Source of the DNA: Paulinella micropora
Taxonomy: Eukaryota; Cercozoa; Imbricatea; Euglyphida
NCBI GenBank assembly: GCA_009731375.1
Contig: BJOX01000326.1
Location: forward strand, 157,758-221,757
Direction of reading: 5' to 3'
Length of the DNA stretch: 64,000 bases
Positions 32,300 to 42,448 of the stretch are shown here, one piece after another; the stretch's first letter is position 1; the number at the start of each line of letters is the position of its first letter. The position numbers and the translations under genes were made by a program. Below the pieces are notes generated by a model. It did not search any database, was not told the DNA's origin, and saw only the letters and a list, made by a program, of their open reading frames with translations.

Positions 32300-32396
32300 G
32301 GAGCTGGTCCGAAGGATTCCATCTTGTTACACCGCCGACTTCATGGGCAAGGCCCGGTTTTTCGGGTCGCACATAGTCGGATAGATGCATGTACAA
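31918..32396 (+). CDS. SET/Dot1-like cargo gene, two candidate small exons
   Basis: Unique islands at about 31925-31980 (ending GGAG|GTACAG; one frame gives 'QCCRTCGQSSRFVRFHRRL') and about 32297-32390 (after a GA tract; one frame gives 'LELVRRIPSCYTADFMGK'). Both lie between (TC/GA)n repeats where exons of this gene are expected. The reading frames cannot be fixed from the splice phases. Confidence 0.3.
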
Positions 32397-32698
32397 GGTG
32401 CCCCGTGTTGCCCAGGCCTTCCTAGTTGGTCAGGATGCCGGTCACAACCAAGATTTCAATTCGTCTGGGTGCTGCCCGTCCAGTTGGGCAGTCACCAAAC
32501 ACAATTGGCGAGAGTCCCCTTCTGAGTACATTTTTTACATTGTAAATTATATATATTACTAATACTAATCAATCATGGTAACCAGAATGAGTATGGTGTG
32601 TGTGTATGGTGTGTGTTTATTAATGTAGTTATCGATTGATGTACTTGGGGGGTGTTGTTGCTAGGCTTTATTAGCTGCAGCCACCAAAATTTCAATAG

Positions 32699-33231
32699 AG
32701 TATGAGAAAGCTCACGAAGCGCAGGAAGAAAAAAGGGTGCGTTGCGCTGTGGGTTTCGATGCGGGATTTTTGTCCCTGGTCGACATCCAGGACGGGAGGG
32801 GTATTTACGTTGTGGCGGTCCCCAAGATTTCCAAGCGGATGGGCAGACTGTGCCACTGGATCCGCTGCCCTAGGACTGTCATCATGGCCTATGGGGGTGA
32901 GTATATAAAGAGCGACTCGGTTTGTCCGGAGGAAGAGAAGCACGCACGAGCCATAGAAGTGGGCAAGGGAAGAAAATTAGTGTTCACTGACAAAGTGAGG
33001 GGGAGACTCTTAGCTGCTCACAACAAGAGTCATGAAGTTCTACATGAAGCTCTGTACCGGGAGGGTGGGGGATTTGCCCAGCATAGTTTGCGACCCAATT
33101 GTGAAGCAGCAATAGAGAATGATGGAGCTCGTGTTTTAATTCGGTCTATCGAGAACATTTTTTTCGGTCAATGCATAACCATTCACTACGGCAATGAGTG
33201 CTTACAGTGGATGCGGAATATCGGACAGGAA
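32699..33231 (+). CDS. SET-domain-like exon of the CACTA-2 cargo gene
   Basis: Acceptor TTTCAATAG; donor GGAA|GTAGGA. The frame contains, in order, 'GRGIYVVAVPKIS' (the G-x-G-(L/V)-(F/Y) start of SET), 'IMAYGGEYI' (the x-Y-x-G-E-x-I strand), and 'GFAQHSLRPNCEAAIENDG' followed by RVLIRSIENIFFGQCITIHYG, corresponding to the F-x-N-H-S-C-x-P-N ... I-x-x-G-E-E-(I/L)-T-x-x-Y-G core of SET methyltransferases. The catalytic NHSC is QHSL here and the cofactor-binding Asn is missing, so activity is doubtful. Lysine methylation is known of the family; a function here is inferred. The location inside a transposon, upstream of a Dot1-like domain, is striking. Confidence 0.65.
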
Positions 33232-33523
33232 GTAGGATCCCTGGTTTGGAACTGTACAATCCCATTAAAAAAAATGTATACCTCTGTGGCGTCTCTCTCT
33301 CCTCTGCAAAGTTCAATGCATACCCTGACTTTTCAAGGTATACCCTGACCTTTCAAGGTATACCCTGACCTTTTAAAGTATACCTGACGTTTCAAGGTAT
33401 ACCTTGACTTTCTAAGGCATACCTTGGTTTTTTTAAGGTAATCCTTGGCATTTTTTTCTACAATCGATGTGCACATGTACACTAGTCTGCAAAGTTGTTT
33501 GCATGCCTACCTGGTGGTAGGCG

Positions 33524-34335
33524 ATGTCAACAAAATTGGTAAAAAGGCTGCCGCCCTGGAGGTGTGAGGTGACAGGTTGCGATAGTGTAAATTTCTTTAC
33601 GCAGTCAAAGTGTAGAGCTTGCAACGCGTTATGCCCCCTGTTCATGGCACGACCTGACCCAAGGAATTGGGCTGGGTCTGATGTCTTGGCGATTCATGGT
33701 GCATTCAAAAACAGTGTCGACCTCCTACACATTGCTGAGAAGGGAATAGGGGAACTCTAAGCATGACAGGAGTATTATCAGCAGTGAATGCGGTACCGTA
33801 TTGCGAAAGGGCAGGTTACATGTTTTGGGACATAGGTTGTGGAGTCGGGAACGTTCTTCTCGCAGCCATGGTTTTTGGGTATGGATGCGTGACGGGTTTG
33901 GAGCAAAACGATTGTTCTAGGGAATGGAAGTTGAAAGTGGGGAAGGCTAGTGTTGTTCGCCAGGAAAGTGGACATGCAGAGTTGTGGATTCAACAAGATC
34001 CTGTGGTGTGGTGGAATGCTAGAGTACAGAACACTGTTGATTTGGAGCGTTACTTCAAAAAGTAAAGATGGCACGGCAACGTGGTGGTGTTTCTATTCTG
34101 GACAGCTTGGCAGGCAGGGCACAAGGAAGTAGTGTTGCATTTCATACGCACATGCCCACAGATCAAATATGTCCTGGTAGCAGATGAGAGCAAGGGGCCT
34201 CAAGGGCATACGCTTGCATTTTCGATGCTTGAACAGGCAGGTTTCACTTTGCATAGATACAGACCGCGTTTGACAATTGCACGTAGTTCAGGTTCGGAAA
34301 AATTTGTTCTGGTGTGTTGGAAAAGACTGGAATAA
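33524..34335 (+). pseudogene. RanBP2-finger plus Dot1-like SAM methyltransferase (CACTA-2 copy)
   Basis: The first frame (33524-33758) carries a complete RanBP2-type finger ('WRCEVTGCDSVNFFTQSKC', then RAC). The next frame (from about 33752) carries methyltransferase motif I 'MFWDIGCGVGNVLLAAMVFG' and 'VTGLEQNDCSREW', the D-I-G-x-G-V-G-N / G-(L/C)-E pattern of Dot1. An in-frame TAA at 34063 is followed in the same frame by 'VVVFLFWTAWQAGHKEVV', 'IKYVLVADESKGPQGHTL' and 'KFVLVCWKRLE', stop at 34333. One frameshift near 33755 and the TAA (or a small intron starting GTAAAG) separate the parts. The order of parts matches the CACTA-1 copy at 23.0-24.0 kb. Confidence 0.6.
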
Positions 34336-34444
34336 TAAAAGTTTGACTCGTATGTCAAGTTTGAAGCGTGATGCATCCGAGATGCGCTACTAGTTGTACT
34401 TGCATGTGTGGTAGTAGTTTTATCGAGTACCGCGACTGGAGGGC

Positions 34445-34975
34445 GTGCGCCGAGGGCTGTTATTGCGTGTGGAATATGATGGTAAAGAAAGCAATTGCAT
34501 AGTTGAGGCGCAAGATGAATTTTTGGGTGAGGAAGAGCTTGTCGTTTCAGTCAAGCAGTTGGATACGTGGACGGACAAGAAACATAAACTTAAGGCTCTG
34601 AGACCAGCACGTTCTGAGGCAGGCCGCAAATATGAGCTACTTGATGAATTAGTTTATAGTGAGCAACTAGATCTTGGACAATCGCATCTCCTAATTCTGG
34701 CGCGAACTTATTTTCAAGATTTTGTCTGGTTTGGACGAAAGGAAGCACAACCTGGCAGGGGCAGAGGCCAACAACAGGTAGAAAAAGAGGGGGAAGGCAA
34801 AAGTAAAGAAGCAAGCGTAAAGCGGGGACGAAAGAAGCCTACTTTTGCTATCGTACCAGTGTCTAATAACTCGGGAGAAAACGAAACAGAAGCAGGGAAT
34901 GCCCCGTCGGCTATGGCTAAGGGAAAGCGTAGTAGACCGCTGTCCAAGAAAGTTTTGGAATATGCGGAACAGTAG
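34445..34975 (+). CDS. Tudor/Agenet-like segment and basic tail of the CACTA-2 cargo gene
   Basis: The frame starts 'GLLLRVEYDGKESNCIVEAQ' and continues 'EELVVSVKQLDTWTDKKH', which looks like a small barrel of the Tudor/Agenet or chromo-barrel kind (V-x-Y-D-G-x-x-x-x-C-x-V ... L). Then comes a helical segment ('YELLDELVYSEQLDLGQSHL'), and a Gly/Arg/Lys/Glu-rich tail with 'VKRGRKKPTFAIVPVSNNSG' and 'KGKRSRPLSKKVLEYAEQ', stop 34973. Two nuclear-localisation-like basic clusters are visible. A short duplicate of its last 40 bases follows at about 34995-35060. Confidence 0.5.
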   Translation: MRRGLLLRVEYDGKESNCIVEAQDEFLGEEELVVSVKQLDTWTDKKHKLKALRPARSEAGRKYELLDELVYSEQLDLGQSHLLILARTYFQDFVWFGRKEAQPGRGRGQQQVEKEGEGKSKEASVKRGRKKPTFAIVPVSNNSGENETEAGNAPSAMAKGKRSRPLSKKVLEYAEQ

Positions 34976-34984
34976 GTATTCCTT

Positions 34985-35900
34985 GACTCTAAATTCCAGG
35001 AAAGCGTAGTAGGCCGCCGTCCAAGAAAGTTTTGGTAAATGCGGAACAGTAGGTATTCCTTGACTCTAAATTCCAGGTATACCTTGACTAGAAATAGACA
35101 TGCAAGGACTTAGCCTTTCAATGTTTACCTTACATATCCAACGTATACCTTGAAATATTCAAGGTATACCTTGGAATAGTCAAGGTATACCTTGAATCAG
35201 TCAAGGTATACCTTGATATTCCAAGGTATACCTTGAAATATCAAGGTGACGTACATTGAAAGATAGATTCAAAGTCAAGAAAACCTTGAATTTAGAGTCA
35301 AGGCATACCTCGAACTTAGCGTCAAGGAATACCTTGACTTTAAATTCAAGGTATACCTTGAATTTAAAGTCAAGGTATAGCTTGACGCTAAATTCAAGGT
35401 ATACCTTGGATTTGCGTCAAGGTATACCTTGGATTTGCGTCAAGTTATACCTTGACTTTAAATTCAAGGTATACCTTGGATTTGCGTCAAGGTATACCTT
35501 GACATACCTTGGATTTAAAATCAAGGTATGCCTTGACGCAAATCCAAGGTATACCTTGAATTTAAAGTCAAGATATACCTTGACGCAAATCCAAGGTATA
35601 CCTTGATGCAAATCCAAGGTATACCTTGAATTTAAAGTCAAGGTATACCTTGAGCTAAATTCAGGGTATACCTTGAATTTTAGCGTCAAGGAATACCTTG
35701 AGTTTTTAGTGTGTTTTCTTTTGGGGTCCCGGGTCGGCCCTCTAGAAACTCAATAAAAATCGTCGTTTACTTATTAAAATTTGGGGGTAAACCTTGCCAA
35801 CATAGGGTAAACCTTGAAAATCAATTTAACAAATATGCAAGGTATACCTTGCCGTCAAGGTATACCTTGAATTCAAGGCATACCTTGACTTTTGACTTAG
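34985..35900. repeat. Right subterminal dyad array, CAAGGTATACCTTG family
   Basis: About 35 dyads CAAGGTATACCTTG (with variants CAAGGAATACCTTG, CAAGGCATACCTTG) separated by ATTTAAAGT, GACGCTAAATT or GACGCAAATC spacers, in a higher-order period of about 24 bases. They stop about 20 bases before the right end of the element. Confidence 0.85.
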
Positions 35901-35920
35901 GAATAAACGGGGTTGTAGTG
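35901..35920 (-). repeat. Right terminal inverted repeat of CACTA-2
   Basis: GAATAAACGGGGTTGTAGTG, the perfect reverse complement of 27451-27470. Confidence 0.8.
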
Positions 35921-36521
35921 ATAGGGCGGAGTTTTCTTTTATTCTATACCCTTCTTTCTTCTTTTCTTTGCTTTACAATACTATTTCTTACATCTAGTAT
36001 GCAAATATTGGGGTTTCTGTGCATGTGTGTACATATACGTGCATGTAAGTATCAGTGAAAACGTATGTCTTGATGTGCGTAAAAATCTATATGTGTACGT
36101 ACCCGTAGTGTACCAGTATGTATGTACCTATGCGTGCCTATATGTATACATGTTGCATACACATACATACATGATACTTTGATACATTACACATGAATTG
36201 TCATCTATGTCTGTTTATGTTTGGACGCATTTCTGTGTGTATTTCTAGTATTTGCATTATTTTTTGCATGCTTTTGTGCATTTCTCTATGTACATATGGC
36301 ATGTATTTCTGCACGCATGCGAAAATGGAAATCATACCGAGGCTTTCGGTTAGGCGAGAGAGCGCGCAAGAAAACGCTGTGATTCTCTGAGCTGACTTTC
36401 AGCATATCTCGACCGGTACCTCCTAGATTTCTGGACCACCAAGATTTTTTTTTTTTCATTTCGATGCTGCCTTACAACATAAACTCTTAGTACAAAGCAT
36501 ACTGTGTCCCTTCTCTTCCTA
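35921..36521. other. Unique flank right of CACTA-2
   Basis: AT-rich sequence with (ATGT)-like degenerate repeats around 36060-36180 and no clear ORF. Confidence 0.5.
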
Positions 36522-36786
36522 ATGGAGCGCTGGATGGGCGTGGACAAGAATTTCGAGGATACGGAGCGGAGCCAGCTCCAGCGCGGTTACCCAGTTACCA
36601 TCTCAACCTCATCCTGAGGGGGAGGCAAAGGAGCAGCAGAAAGATCTAGAGGCCTAGGGAACCCGTTGCCAAGGGCTGGTTGACCTTGCGGAGCGAGTTG
36701 CTGACTCGTATCCATGGGATGAGGTAGCCCTGGTCCGCCCCGCCGTAGATCTCTCCATGGGCTGGTTCCCCATCCTGCACCTCTGA
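36522..36786 (+). CDS. Small unrecognised two-exon ORF
   Basis: Proposed exons 36522-36593 (MERWMGVDKNFEDTERSQLQ ..., donor CCA|GTTACC) and 36658-36786 (acceptor GGCCTAG; 'LVDLAERVADSYPWDEVALV', 'DLSMGWFPILHL', stop TGA). The two join in phase 0 to give 66 residues. GC-rich and unique. The introns and ends are guesses. Confidence 0.35.
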
Positions 36787-37066
36787 TCCCAGCAGCAGTC
36801 GGAGGACAAGACGATGACGCAGGTTTCCTTTCTCTGCCATTGCAAGGCGAGTCTAGTTTTGTGGTTAGTTTCTAGGGTACTCTTGCTCTTTTTTCCTTTC
36901 GTTTTCCTCCTGATCCCTAGTATAGGCAGTATAGCTTGACTCATGATCTTCCTTGTCCTACATTCTGTTTCGAGTTCGGCTCCCTTTTCTTTTCATCCTT
37001 TCAATCTTTCATTCGTTCCCAGCATCATGTTTTCGTTCTGTTAAGCTTTATTGTGGCTTGCACAGC

Positions 37067-37345
37067 CAAACGATACCCCTCCCATACCCGGGTATCATAC
37101 CCCAAGGCCCCATACCCCCATCTTCCCCCCCCCCCCCCCCCCCCCCACCCCCCCCNNNNNNNNNNNNNNNNNNNNNNNNNNNNNNNNNNNNNNNNNNNNN
37201 NNNNNNNNNNNNNNNNNNNNNNNNNNNNNNNNNNNNNNNNNNNNNNNNNNNNNNNNGGGGGGGGGGGGGGGTGGGGCAAGATGGGGGTATCATACCCCAG
37301 GGTATCATACCCGGGTATGGGAGGGGTATCGTTTGGCTGTGTTGT
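37067..37345. repeat. Foldback element with long inverted arms and a G/C-homopolymer gap
   Basis: The left arm from CACAGCCAAACGATACCCCT (about 37068) and the right arm ending AGGGGTATCGTTTGGCTGTG are inverted copies of about 75-90 bases, separated by poly-C, a 101-N gap (37156-37256) and poly-G. TTG flanks both outer ends, a possible 3-bp target duplication. MITE-like. Confidence 0.7.
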
Positions 37346-37511
37346 CTCTAGATCTGCCCCATTAGCTAGATTAGTATTTTTGCTAGCGCTCGTCCTCCCA
37401 TGTTGGTTTAATTTATTAATATTGCGTATTCAGGTTTCTTTCCTTCTCTATTTTGTTCTTCTATGCATTTGCTTTCCTTTCTCTCCCTTTTCTCTCCCCT
37501 TTTTTTTCCAC

Positions 37512-37518
37512 CCTTCTC

Positions 37519-37569
<51 letters not shown>

Positions 37570-37601
37570 CGTCTTTCTCTTCCTTCTTCCTTTTCCCTCT
37601 C

Positions 37602-37688
<87 letters not shown>

Positions 37689-37793
37689 TTCTCCCTCTCT
37701 CTCTCTCTCTCCCTTTTTTTCTTTCTTTCTCTCTCTTTCTCTCTCTATTTCTCTTTCTCTCTTTTTCTCTCTCTCTCTCTATATATATATCCT

Positions 37794-37800
<7 letters not shown>
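37512..37800. repeat. (TC)n microsatellite
   Basis: Nearly uninterrupted TCTCTC with CTTT variants. Long ORFs across it are artefacts. Confidence 0.8.
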
Positions 37801-37824
<24 letters not shown>

Positions 37825-37918
37825 CTTTCTTTCGCTCTCTAGTTTCCTTTCTTCTCCATCTCACTTCATTCTTTCTTTCGTCCAGTTCTCTTCATTTCTA
37901 CGCTTGCTTCTATTAGAG

Positions 37919-37985
37919 ATGGAGGGTGAGATTGCGGGTGGGCTGCACCAGCCGGTGCAAGCCAACGGCTTCAGGCCATTCGCGC
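37919..37985 (+). other. Short host-like ORF start truncated at the viral junction
   Basis: ATG, then 'EGEIAGGLHQPVQANGFRPF', GC-rich, running directly into the AT-rich viral repeat unit at 37986. It may be a host exon or a chimeric junction. Confidence 0.3.
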
Positions 37986-39854
37986 AATATTACGAGCGAC
38001 ACATTAACAACAAGCGGAGTAATAACGGCAAGTGGTTTAATAACGGCGAATGCGGGATTAACAGGAACCACATTAACGGCCAGCGGATTAATAACGGCAA
38101 ATGCGGAGTTGATATGAAAAGCCAAAACATTACAAACGTAGGACAACTAAATGGTAGGTCTGTCGCAACTTGAATAACGGAGCACGATGCGAACACGGCG
38201 AAAGTGTCAGCAGGTGGAAGTATTGTTACTCATAGTGATGTGACTATAACAACAGCGGGGGACAATCAACTACTCATTTATAGCACAGGACAATGGAGAA
38301 ATGTAAATTCACCTTTTCTTAGATTAGACGGCACTGCTAGTATGACAGGAGCATTAAATATGGGAGGGCAGAGTATAACAAGTGTGAATTTAGTTGATGG
38401 TGTGGATGTTTCTGTCCTTGATAGTTCGGCAGTTAAAACCACAGGAAACCAAAACATAGCAGGAATTAAAACATACAGCAGTGGTGTTGAAATAACGGGA
38501 AATTCAATAAATTCAACAACAAAGTGAACATTTATCGTTTTCAATTCTACCAGTAATATCGGGGCTATTGCTAGTTTGGATATGAACACGAATACCTATC
38601 ACAACTTTTCAGCAAAAAAAAAGTTTTATTATTGACTCAACGATTGTTTCGTGGTTTAATGCTACTGGCTTAGATTGTAATAATAGTAGAATTGTTAATC
38701 TAGGAGCACCACAAAATGCGAATGAAGCGGTAAATAGGCAATATCTGGATGACAATGGTGTAAAACTAACAACAGACCAAACCATAACAGGAAGTAAAAC
38801 ATTTAATGGGGCGAGCACTACGATAAAATATCTAACTCGAACAAACACGGCTGAATTTAATAATCAGGATATCAATAACTGCGGAAATATTACATTTAGT
38901 GGTATGCGAATATTAAACCAAATGGAGAGGAGATATATTCTTTTCTCAGACAACTGGTGATCATCAGTCTTTCTTTTTTTACTCTAAACACAGATTCAAG
39001 CGGAACCGCGGACCAAAGAGGTTATGTATTTACGAATGTAGCATACGATGTAGTAAAAGGAGCGGGACTTTATATTTCAAAACTTTTGGACAATAAATCT
39101 GCTTCATCTGACATTGTCCGTTTTAACAATGCTGGTGGTATGCAGTTTTATGGTGCCTTAGATATTNNNNNNNNNNATAACGACAGCGGTAAATGATCAA
39201 TTATTAATACAACGGCACAAACTGGGTAAATGCTACAGGGTCATTAACTTACCTTCCATTAACGGGCGGGACGATGGCGGGCGATATTAAAATGGGTGCT
39301 TCAACTTTTACTACTTATACAGGTCCTCAAACTATGAACACAAACAATACAACACCCGCACCATTCGTTGCTTCCGCTTCTTTTGCTGAGGCGGCCGAGC
39401 CCGCTTATTTTGCTTTTAATGCTGACCAGAACAATGCTTGGGGTAATTTAATAGCATTTCCAATTTACTACAATGATTCAACAGGAGCATATCAAAGAAA
39501 TTTGCCATATATAAACACTTGGGGAGGAGTAGATTACAAAGGCGAGCCCTTATACAGGATAAAAAATATTATGTTCGTTCTTCAAATAATAACTTTCAAT
39601 ACAATGCCCCGAATACTTGGTATATGGGCACATCCACAGACAACACCACATACACATTATGGGATACACAGACAGGGCAAGCATGGACTTCACAATCAAC
39701 GAAAACATATACTCCAACAACAGTTTCAGCGAGATACATTATAATGGTTGTTAATAGTGTAGGAAGTAGTGGAGCAATTCTACGAAGTCAAGTAAAAGTA
39801 GCCAGTTTGTATTTTGATTATGAGACATTAAATTATGATACAACATTGATTAGA
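37986..39854 (+). pseudogene. Viral tail-fibre-like protein with discoidin-like domain, copy 1 (broken)
   Basis: AT-rich and intronless in style. Segments read in order: repeat strands 'SDTLTTSGVITASGLITANA', 'GSIVTHSDVTITTAGDNQLL', 'LDGTASMTGALNMGGQSIT', 'NLGAPQNANEAVNRQYLDDN' (a phage tail-fibre signature), 'GYVFTNVAYDVVKGAGLYIS', and, after a 10-N gap at 39167-39176, a region with 'AYFAFNADQNNAWGNLIAF' and 'PNTWYMGTSTDNTTYTLWDT' that looks like a galactose-binding (discoidin) fold. Two in-frame TGAs (at about 38172 and 38525), an A9-run frameshift at about 38617 and others disable it. It resembles receptor-binding fibres of phages and of large protist viruses. Confidence 0.7.
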
Positions 39855-41035
39855 AATATTACGAGCGACACATTAACAACAAGCGGAGTAATAACGGCAA
39901 GTGGTTTAATAACGGCGAATGCGGGATTAACAGGAACCACATTAACGGCCAGCGGATTAATAACGGCAAATGCGGAGTTGATATGAAAAGCCAAAACATT
40001 ACAAACGTAGGACAACTAAATGGTAGGTCTGTCGCAACTTGAATAACGGAGCACGATGCGAACACGGCGAAAGTGTCAGCAGGTGGAAGTATTGTTACTC
40101 ATAGTGATGTGACTATAACAACAGCGGGGGACAATCAACTACTCATTTATAGCACAGGACAATGGAGAAATGTAAATTCACCTTTTCTTAGATTAGACGG
40201 CACTGCTAGTATGACAGGAGCATTAAATATGGGAGGGCAGAGTATAACAAATGTGAATTTAGTTGATGGTGTGGATGTTTCTGTCCTTGATAGTTCGGCA
40301 GTTAAAACCACAGGAAACCAAAACATAGCAGGAATTAAAACATACAGCAGTGGTGTTGAAATAACGGGAAATTCAATAAATTCAACAACAAAGTGAACAT
40401 TTATCGTTTTCAATTCTACCAGTAATATCGGGGCTATTGCTAGTTTGGATATGAACACGAATACCTATCACAACTTTTCAGCAAAAAAAAAGTTTTATTA
40501 TTGACTCAACGATTGTTTCGTGGTTTAATGCTACTGGCTTAGATTGTAATAATAGTAGAATTGTTAATCTAGGAGCACCACAAAATGCGAATGAAGCGGT
40601 AAATAGGCAATATCTGGATGACAATGGTGTAAAACTAACAACAGACCAAACCATAACAGGAAGTAAAACATTTAATGGGGCGAGCACTACGATAAAATAT
40701 CTAACTCGAACAAACACGGCTGAATTTAATAATCAGGATATCAATAACTGCGGAAATATTACATTTAGTGGTATGCGAATATTAAACCAAATGGAGAGGA
40801 GATATATTCTTTTCTCAGACAACTGGTGATCATCAGTCTTTCTTTTTTTACTCTAAACACAGATTCAAGCGGAACCGCGGACCAAAGAGGTTATGTATTT
40901 ACGAATGTAGCATACGATGTAGTAAAAGGAGCGGGACTTTATATTTCAAAACTTTTGGACAATAAATCTGCTTCATCTGACATTGTCCGTTTTAACAATG
41001 CTGGTGGTATGCAGTTTTATGGTGCCTTAGATATT
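39855..41035 (+). pseudogene. Viral tail-fibre-like protein, duplicated N-terminal part, copy 2
   Basis: A near-perfect direct copy of 37986-39166 displaced by exactly 1869 bases. I see one substitution (AGT/AAT codon at about 38390 versus 40259). It shares all the stops and frameshifts of copy 1. It begins in frame with the C-terminus of copy 1 ('YETLNYDTTLIRNITSDTL') and ends at GATATT where the flank becomes GC-rich. Confidence 0.75.
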
Positions 41036-41077
41036 GCTAGTGGGGTGGTAGGGGGGGGGGTACCCCCTACCCACCCC
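41036..41077. other. G/C-run quasi-palindrome at the viral boundary
   Basis: GGTGGTAGGGGGGGGGG and TACCCCCTACCCACCCCCTA face each other, possibly a short foldback or an assembly scar at the end of the duplicated viral segment. Confidence 0.5.
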
Positions 41078-41347
41078 CTACCGTTTCACTGTGCATGCGA
41101 GGAACTCTGCTGACTGAGCGGATGCGAGTGCGACCCAAGAGGAAGCATGAAGCGAGGGAGGACGGATATGAGGGACAGTCTGGCGGTTCCAGAAGTTGCA
41201 CCATCTGGTGGAAAGCCGAGCATCTGGAGCGTGTCTCGAAGCAGGGGCGATAAACCTTGTGACTGCGAAGCGACTGATCCTCGAAGAAGGAAGAGAAGAG
41301 GAGAGAGGGAGAGAGGGAGGAGGGCGGGCAGAAGGAAAGGGAGACAA
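41078..41347 (-). CDS. Retroelement-associated ORF downstream of gag-like gene, truncated
   Basis: The open frame contains 'RFAVTRFIAPASRHAPDARL' and 'STRWCNFWNRQTVPHIRP'. It lies just 3' of the gag-like gene on the same strand, where a pol gene would begin, and stops near the junction with the viral segment. The L-S-x-R-W-x-x-F-W pattern is weakly like the segment before reverse transcriptase in DIRS-type elements. Low certainty. Confidence 0.3.
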   Translation of the reverse strand: MSPFPSARPPPSLPLSSSLPSSRISRFAVTRFIAPASRHAPDARLSTRWCNFWNRQTVPHIRPPSLHASSWVALASAQSAEFLACTVKR

Positions 41348-41482
41348 AGGAGAATCTGCCTGAAAACTGGCGGAGGGAGAAAGGGGCTGCTGAGAAGATA
41401 AAGATTCAGGCGGGATGGAAAGGTGGGAGAGTGAAGAAAGGAAGGACGCGGGAAGGGAGATACACGGGCGGGGCGACTGATC

Positions 41483-42448
41483 CTACGCTTTTGGCTGAGC
41501 GTGCCTGCGCTTTCTGCAGGTAGCTAGCCCGTGATCGGAGCTGCCACAGCCCCAGCACTTGTGAAGGAGCGACACAGCTGAGTCTTTGTTCCTCCACGGC
41601 TTGTGGGAAGCCTTCTTTAAGCAGCCACTGACCTTGTTGAAGGCTTTGCAGATGGAATCTGTGTCTGCCTTTTTGTTGTCCTCCTCTGAAAGCTCCTCAC
41701 GCTTCCTCTTCGAACTATCCTGAGGAGTACTAAACTCCTTGGGTCGCTTCCCCTTCGGGTTGACGGAAAGACTGCTGATTGCGTGAGATGAAATCTTAGC
41801 TGAAATCCCGTCCCGTAGGACCTGGAACGGCTGGGGGAAGGCGTCGGTGGCTGCCAGCGCCGGGAAAAGCGACCTGGCCGCAGCATCCCTACGAACAGCC
41901 TCAATATAGGCTGGGACCAGATGCGCAGGCCATTTTGCAGCCTGCCAGCGTCGAAGGATCTGGAGGGAGTTCCACACTACCGTGGAGAACTCGGGCCGGC
42001 GGCCGAATAGGGCAAGGAGGCAATCGAGCCAACCCATGATACCGTCAAGAACCGCCCAGTCATATTCAAACAATCGGGAGGAGGCTCTCCTAAAAAGGGG
42101 GTAGGGGGGCCAAACGGTTCCTTCAGGTCTGGAACCTTCAGAGAATCCTGCGAACTCCTGCAGGGGGGCGTCCGCGGGCTGGCGTAAAAGAAGGGCTATG
42201 CCCAGCTTTGGCGGAAGAAGGCGAAGCTTGGAGCGGTCGCCCTCGTCTGGAATGCTTTCGCAGAATTGCCGCCAGCGTGTCACGGGGATGGATGCAGACT
42301 GGGCCGCCGCCGCTGCAGTTGCGGCAATGCTGCTGAAACCAATCCCCGGAGATAGCGGAAAAGATAGGTGGCCGAGGATATCCCGTGGGGAAAGCGTGGG
42401 AGGAAGGGCGGAAGGGCTGGGAGCGGAAGGGGCGGTGCCTAACCCCAT
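41483..42448 (-). CDS. Retroelement gag-like protein with a CCHC zinc knuckle
   Basis: 321-residue ORF. The N-terminus is Pro/Ser/Ala rich; a helical middle follows ('RWRQFCESIPDEGDRSKLRL', 'DWAVLDGIMGWLDCLLALFG', 'LVPAYIEAVRRDAAARSLFP') and a basic region 'SKRKREELSEEDNKKAD'. Near the C-terminus 'CWGCGSSDHGLATC' is a C-x2-C-x4-H-x4-C zinc knuckle as in retroviral and LTR/DIRS gag proteins, preceded by 'SICKAFNKVSGCLKKASHKP', a Cys-rich run common in algal and DIRS-like gag proteins. GC-rich, in contrast to its flanks. It overlaps an upstream Pro/Gly-rich frame at 42439-42774 that may be its true N-terminus after a frameshift. Confidence 0.6.
   Translation of the reverse strand: MGLGTAPSAPSPSALPPTLSPRDILGHLSFPLSPGIGFSSIAATAAAAAQSASIPVTRWRQFCESIPDEGDRSKLRLLPPKLGIALLLRQPADAPLQEFAGFSEGSRPEGTVWPPYPLFRRASSRLFEYDWAVLDGIMGWLDCLLALFGRRPEFSTVVWNSLQILRRWQAAKWPAHLVPAYIEAVRRDAAARSLFPALAATDAFPQPFQVLRDGISAKISSHAISSLSVNPKGKRPKEFSTPQDSSKRKREELSEEDNKKADTDSICKAFNKVSGCLKKASHKPWRNKDSAVSLLHKCWGCGSSDHGLATCRKRRHAQPKA

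Noticed and set aside
37926-38196. Minus-strand ORFs over the viral fibre repeats
   Set aside because: Shadows of the plus-strand beta-repeat gene; they repeat identically at 39.8-40.1 kb.
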